Shown here: piece after piece, positions 7,110 through 10,391 of the stretch
How the letters are laid out: every line of letters begins with the position of its first letter
Numbering within the stretch: position 1 is the stretch's first letter
Notes under the pieces: generated by a model
What the model saw: only the letters and a program-made list of their open reading frames with translations
Databases searched by the model: none
What the model was told of the DNA's origin: nothing
Assembly: GCA_030430835.1 (NCBI GenBank)
Contig: JAUIKJ010000067.1
Coordinates: 1-10,391, forward strand
Reading direction: 5' to 3'
DNA length: 10,391 nucleotides
DNA from: Candidatus Hydrogenedentota bacterium
Lineage (GTDB): Bacteria; Hydrogenedentota; Hydrogenedentia; Hydrogenedentales; JAEUWI01
Made by a program: the position numbers and the translations under genes

Positions 7110-9866
7110 CTAGTCAAAAACGGGACGGAATCCGTCCTCGCCCAAGGTGTCGCGCTCGTAACGCCCCGCGGCATAGAGCTGAATCAGCCGCAACAACTCG
7201 GACAGGTTAAACTGCCAATCCGCGTTGAGGTAGTCGGTGTTGTGGAAGAAGCAGTCGCGAGCACCCGCACCCGCGGCGTAGCCGTCTTCGCTGCTGCTGT
7301 CGCAGTGATATGCGTCCAAGTTGAAGAGTTGTATGACACGTAGCGCTTCGCTCAGGCCGATGCTGAAATCGCCCGTGGTGTCGGCCGCATGCGGCACGCC
7401 CGCGCCCGTGGGGTCCGTGCCGTTCTCGACCTCGTCCCCATCGTCCACACCGTCAAAGTCGCTGTCCGCCACGTTGGGGTGCGTGCCACGCGCCCGCTCC
7501 TCGGCGTTGTTCAGGCCGTCGTCGTCCGGATCGCCAAGGGCACCATCGTCACCTGCGTTGCTGTTGGGATCAAGACCACCGCGCACTTCCCATCCGTCGG
7601 GCAAGTCGTCGTCATCGCTATCCGGATTGCCGGGGTCCGTGCCGTGCACGAAAAGTTCGTCCGCATCACTCAGGCCGTCGTCATCCGAATCCACGCTCTC
7701 ACAGCCGCCGAAGGCGAGGAAGTCTGTCGGGATGAAATCGTCCGGCACCCCCACGCCCCGCGACAGTCCGATCAGGCCATCTTCCGTGAAGAGATTCAGA
7801 TAGGTCATGCGGATGATGCCATTGAAGTAGATCTCGACCTGGAAGGAACTGGCGCCCTGCGGCGGCACGATATCGTAATACTCGTAGACCTCCTGCCAGG
7901 TCACCACCACGCGATCGGCAAGCTGTGTCCACAGCACTGCGCCGTTGCCGGCCGTCGGATTAAAGTCATCAAACAGTACCGAGATGCGCCGGAGATTGAA
8001 GTGGTTCGCGAGGGTTTCGTCGTACTCATCGTCCCCGATTCCGAAAGTAATGTAGCCATTACTGCCAACATAGAAGCGGCTGTACTCTGCACCGAAGAAA
8101 CGAATCCGCGCGCCGTCGCCAAGGTTGATCAGCGCGGTCCCATCGTCGGCCAGGCCCAAAGTGGATCCGCCCGCGGGCGTCGTGGGGAAGCCCGGCGCCG
8201 GCGACTGGCACACGGTATACCCGTCTTCGGAGTCGTCGGGCGTGAAGGTAAAGGTTGTGTACTCGATAGCCTCCAACCCACTCTCGAAGCGCTGCGTGAA
8301 GTAATCTGCGGCATCGAGCGTGGTAAAGGTGTAGCAGTTGCCGCCGTTGTCGTCGCTGGTACTATTCCCGGCGAGGTCCGTCGCGCTTACGCGCAGGGCG
8401 TAGCTGGTGTTCTTGCTCAGGCCACTGAGGTTGACCGCATGCTGGGTTCCACTCACATCGGTTTCGGAAAGCAGCAGAAAGCCACAACTCCCGCCGAAGT
8501 CGACGCGCGGCACGGCGGGCTCGTTGGTCGTAAAGGAAACGGTCGCTTGGGTCGCGCCAACAAAGCTTAGCGCAACGTCCGCGATGGCCGGCGCCGTACA
8601 GTCGACGGTTGCCTCGGCAGTGACGGCCGCGGGCTCGCCGGACCCGGTGTCGGCATCCTGGTACAGCACGGAAAGGAGGTCGGATTCGGCCACGTCGAGC
8701 GCACCATTCTCCTGCACCGGCGCACCAGCCCCGAGCGGCACCGAGGCCGCGAAGGCGCCCGGGTCGAGTTCGGCCAGCACCACGCTTTCCTGGTCACCAC
8801 TTGCCGTCGTGACGATCACCATCAGCGTTCCGGTATCTTCGAGGTCTCCATCGAAGACTTCAATCTCAAGCGTATCGGTGCAGCGGTAGGCCACCTTGTT
8901 CAAGAGTACCTCACCGGCGCTGCTGAGCAACTCTGGGATATACTGCATGAAGGTGCTCGCCTTGCTCACGTCTTCGCCGCGGCCACTGTTGTCGGCAACG
9001 ACGTTCGAGTTAAAGCACTCGCCGTTGATGACGTAGTCCACTTCACCACGCACCAGAATGCCTTCCAGGATTCCGGTCGTCGTGTTAATGACGGGCGAGC
9101 CAGAGTTGCCGCCATAGGTGTCGAGGTTGGCCACAAAGAACCCGGGATCGGCATTGGCCCGAACCCGGGTGGTCGAGCTGAAGGCGATCTTTTTGGGCAG
9201 ACCGGACGGGTGCCCAATCACGCCCACTTCCTCCCCGATCCCGATCGTGCCCTCGCGGCGTATCCGGAAGGGACGGGCGTCAGGCGCAGTGATCGGCCGA
9301 TCCACGCGAACAATCGCGTAATCATAGACACCGGACAAGAGGCGCCCCACCACTTCCACGCCCTGATACACCTGCTCGCTCGGAATCAGCAGGGCGGGTG
9401 CGTCAACGGCGAGCATGTCAAAGCCGAAGACGAAGCGGATGCTGGAGAGGCTGGCCGCGCTGTAGCAGTGCCCGGCCGTCGCAATTAGATCGCTACCCAC
9501 CATGAACCCGCTGCACGATGCAATGGCCGGCTGGTCGCCGAAGGGTTCGTCGGGGCACGCATCGCGGCCGAACTGCTGGAAGGGTGCTGGGATCAGGGTA
9601 TAGGAGCCGTCAACGTTGCCGGTCATGTCGATAGTCTTGACCAGGGCACAGGTCGACGCGGCCCAGCGCAGGCGCTGCAAGTCGGTCTCTTGGTAAACAT
9701 CGATACGATCATCCGTACCGTAGATAACCTTGTTGTCGGATCGCTGTGGCAGGACGTATTGCCCGTCCGGGATCGTGGTGACGGTTGGCTTCTCGGCCAC
9801 GGCCTGCAAGGGGCTGGCCACGGCCACCATCAGGAGGGTGATCAACTTCACACTGCGCATGTACAT
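7110..9866 (-). CDS. Secreted trypsin-like serine protease with Ig-like, Fn3, NIDO-like, Ca2+-repeat and EF-hand-like C-terminal domains
   Basis: A 918-residue exported protein. A signal peptide (about 1-24, cleavage near AVA|EK) precedes a chymotrypsin-fold protease. The catalytic triad is visible: His133 in TAGHC, Asp182 in YDYAIV and Ser255 in GGNSGSP. Cys118 and Cys134 are placed for the classical disulfide near the histidine. Then follow an Ig-like beta domain (about 320-422), an Fn3-like domain (427-518), a beta-rich region resembling NIDO-type domains (519-724; FYVGSNGYITF, SVLFDDFNP), acidic thrombospondin-3-like repeats (725-825; DSDDDGLSDADE, DPDDDGLNNAEE, DSDFDGVDDGDE) and a two-part EF-hand-like module (826-918). 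The protein should act outside the cell or at its surface and depend on Ca2+ for tail structure. The natural substrate is unknown. A GAGG ribosome site lies 4 nt before the first ATG and 10 nt before the ATG of Met3, so either may be used. The TAG stop is followed directly by an in-frame TAA. Confidence 0.92.
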   Translation of the reverse strand: MYMRSVKLITLLMVAVASPLQAVAEKPTVTTIPDGQYVLPQRSDNKVIYGTDDRIDVYQETDLQRLRWAASTCALVKTIDMTGNVDGSYTLIPAPFQQFGRDACPDEPFGDQPAIASCSGFMVGSDLIATAGHCYSAASLSSIRFVFGFDMLAVDAPALLIPSEQVYQGVEVVGRLLSGVYDYAIVRVDRPITAPDARPFRIRREGTIGIGEEVGVIGHPSGLPKKIAFSSTTRVRANADPGFFVANLDTYGGNSGSPVINTTTGILEGILVRGEVDYVINGECFNSNVVADNSGRGEDVSKASTFMQYIPELLSSAGEVLLNKVAYRCTDTLEIEVFDGDLEDTGTLMVIVTTASGDQESVVLAELDPGAFAASVPLGAGAPVQENGALDVAESDLLSVLYQDADTGSGEPAAVTAEATVDCTAPAIADVALSFVGATQATVSFTTNEPAVPRVDFGGSCGFLLLSETDVSGTQHAVNLSGLSKNTSYALRVSATDLAGNSTSDDNGGNCYTFTTLDAADYFTQRFESGLEAIEYTTFTFTPDDSEDGYTVCQSPAPGFPTTPAGGSTLGLADDGTALINLGDGARIRFFGAEYSRFYVGSNGYITFGIGDDEYDETLANHFNLRRISVLFDDFNPTAGNGAVLWTQLADRVVVTWQEVYEYYDIVPPQGASSFQVEIYFNGIIRMTYLNLFTEDGLIGLSRGVGVPDDFIPTDFLAFGGCESVDSDDDGLSDADELFVHGTDPGNPDSDDDDLPDGWEVRGGLDPNSNAGDDGALGDPDDDGLNNAEERARGTHPNVADSDFDGVDDGDEVENGTDPTGAGVPHAADTTGDFSIGLSEALRVIQLFNLDAYHCDSSSEDGYAAGAGARDCFFHNTDYLNADWQFNLSELLRLIQLYAAGRYERDTLGEDGFRPVFD

Positions 9867-9870
9867 CCAG

Positions 9871-9874
9871 CCTC
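9871..9874 (-). promoter_or_regulatory. Ribosome binding site of the protease gene
   Basis: GAGG on the - strand stands 4 nt from the ATG at 9866 and 10 nt from the ATG of Met3 at 9860. Its position leaves the exact start between these two open. Confidence 0.4.
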
Positions 9875-9898
9875 ACGGTCTTGGGGAACGCCACTGGA

Positions 9899-9907
9899 GT
9901 TATACCA
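9899..9907 (-). promoter_or_regulatory. Candidate extended -10 promoter of the protease gene
   Basis: The - strand reads TGGTATAAC, one base from the extended -10 consensus TGnTATAAT. A start point about 7 nt downstream would give a leader of roughly 25 nt before the ATG at 9866. No good -35 is seen at 17-18 nt, which extended -10 promoters can tolerate. Promoter rules for this lineage are not established, so this is inference. Confidence 0.4.
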
Positions 9908-9928
9908 TAGCCACGACGCGCGCACCAT

Positions 9929-9959
9929 CCGCAAAGCGCAGAATTTGTAGTGTTTGCGG
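9929..9959. repeat. Perfect 7-bp inverted repeat upstream of the protease promoter
   Basis: CCGCAAA (9929-9935) and TTTGCGG (9953-9959) are exact reverse complements separated by 17 nt. The pair starts 5 nt after the glycosyltransferase stop and lies upstream of the candidate -10. It could be an operator or a weak transcript-end hairpin. No T-run follows. Confidence 0.35.
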
Positions 9960-9964
9960 TGTTA

Positions 9965-10391
9965 TCAGGCAGTTTCGCACTGGCTTGCCTGTATCCACCC
10001 GAGGAGTTGACGCGCCCGGGCCGATCCGGTGTGGTGCGCCACCAGATGTGCGCGCCCCGCCGCCGCCAGGGCCGGCACGGCGGCGGCATCCCGAAGCAGG
10101 TGCTCCAGGTGGGATTCCAGGGAAGGCAAATCCTCGAAGAACACCGCATTCTCGCCGTCCCGGAAGGGATGCGGCACACGAATCGGCAACCGCTCGGCGA
10201 GCAGCAGTACACCGTGCGCGGGAAGTTCCCAATAGCGCACGGTATCGAAGCCGAAGCCGAAGATATTGAGCCCGATCTGGGATTCGCCCAGAGCCCGTGC
10301 ATAAGCCTCCTGATCAAAAGAAACGGACAGGTCGAGCCTGAAGGCCTGCTCCACGTGGCGCAGGTACAACTCGCGCAAACCGAACTGGCGG
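9965..10391 (-). CDS. C-terminal part of a CgeB/group-1-like glycosyltransferase (5' end beyond window)
   Basis: The frame runs open to the right edge. A TTG at 10378 is just a leucine codon inside the gene, so 142 residues of the C-terminus are visible. The core reads YARALGESQIGLNIFG, then GFDTVRYWELPAHG, VLLLAERLPI and a FRDGENAVFFED segment. This is the nucleotide-sugar-binding C-terminal half of group-1 glycosyltransferases of the Glyco_trans_1_2 (PF13524)/CgeB type, in which a conserved Glu (here in RYWELP) lies in the donor site. It ends in a helical, Ala-rich tail. The likely role is sugar transfer to a surface polysaccharide, protein or lipid in the cytoplasm. Acceptor and donor cannot be told. 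The gene lies 98 nt upstream of the protease and is probably a separate transcription unit, since a candidate promoter stands between them. Confidence 0.8.
   Translation of the reverse strand, partial: RQFGLRELYLRHVEQAFRLDLSVSFDQEAYARALGESQIGLNIFGFGFDTVRYWELPAHGVLLLAERLPIRVPHPFRDGENAVFFEDLPSLESHLEHLLRDAAAVPALAAAGRAHLVAHHTGSARARQLLGWIQASQCETA

Noticed and set aside
7439..7700. GTC/ATC-rich repetitive stretch considered as a DNA repeat or CRISPR-like array
   Set aside because: It is the reverse complement of Asp-rich thrombospondin-3-like codons. The periodicity follows the protein repeat and there are no regular spacers.
7389..8570. Open frame of 393 codons opposite the protease tail
   Set aside because: It is antisense to well-defined Ig-like, Fn3 and Ca2+-repeat domains. 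A shadow of codon bias.
10376..10378. TTG as the start codon of a short glycosyltransferase gene
   Set aside because: The frame stays open to the window edge with sensible residues (RQFG before it), and the visible protein is only the C-terminal half of the family.

Overview
The window is about 10.4 kb of GC-rich bacterial DNA holding six protein-coding genes, two of them cut by the window edges. No rRNA, tRNA, CRISPR array or insertion sequence was recognised. The best guess for the source is an uncultured environmental bacterium of the Planctomycetes/Lentisphaerae/Hydrogenedentes type, with Candidatus Hydrogenedentes preferred. The guess rests on Gly-Glu linkers (GEGEGE), a C-terminal EF-hand-like module with ISLSELLRVIQFFN-type repeats in two secreted proteins, and Hanks-type kinases fused to beta-propellers. 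The assignment is recall-based and uncertain.

Layout from left to right. The end of a probable secreted protein runs on the + strand (2-367) and finishes in the EF-hand-like module. Everything else is on the - strand. In transcription order, right to left, these are: the C-terminal part of a CgeB/group-1-like glycosyltransferase (9965-10391, truncated by the edge); a large secreted trypsin-like protease with a multidomain tail (7110-9866); an unrecognised membrane protein with about 18-19 transmembrane segments (4808-7012); and two consecutive membrane-anchored Ser/Thr kinases (2470-4632 and 364-2445). The kinase genes are 24 nt apart and in the same reading frame. The other gaps are 97-175 nt, so only the kinase pair is confidently an operon. 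No stretch longer than 300 bases lacks a gene.

How the genes may relate. The two kinases are paralogues with a cytoplasmic kinase domain, one membrane helix and a predicted extracytoplasmic TolB/WD40-like propeller, so they are plausible cell-surface sensors. The protease and the truncated left-hand protein share a homologous C-terminal module of two halves, which may be a sorting, anchoring or Ca2+-binding element. A functional link between the protease, the membrane protein and the kinases is conjecture from co-direction alone.

The main points for a second look are the shared C-terminal module, the missing N-terminus of the upstream kinase (the best formal start cuts into the glycine-rich loop although homologous sequence continues upstream to an in-frame stop), and the orphan polytopic membrane protein.
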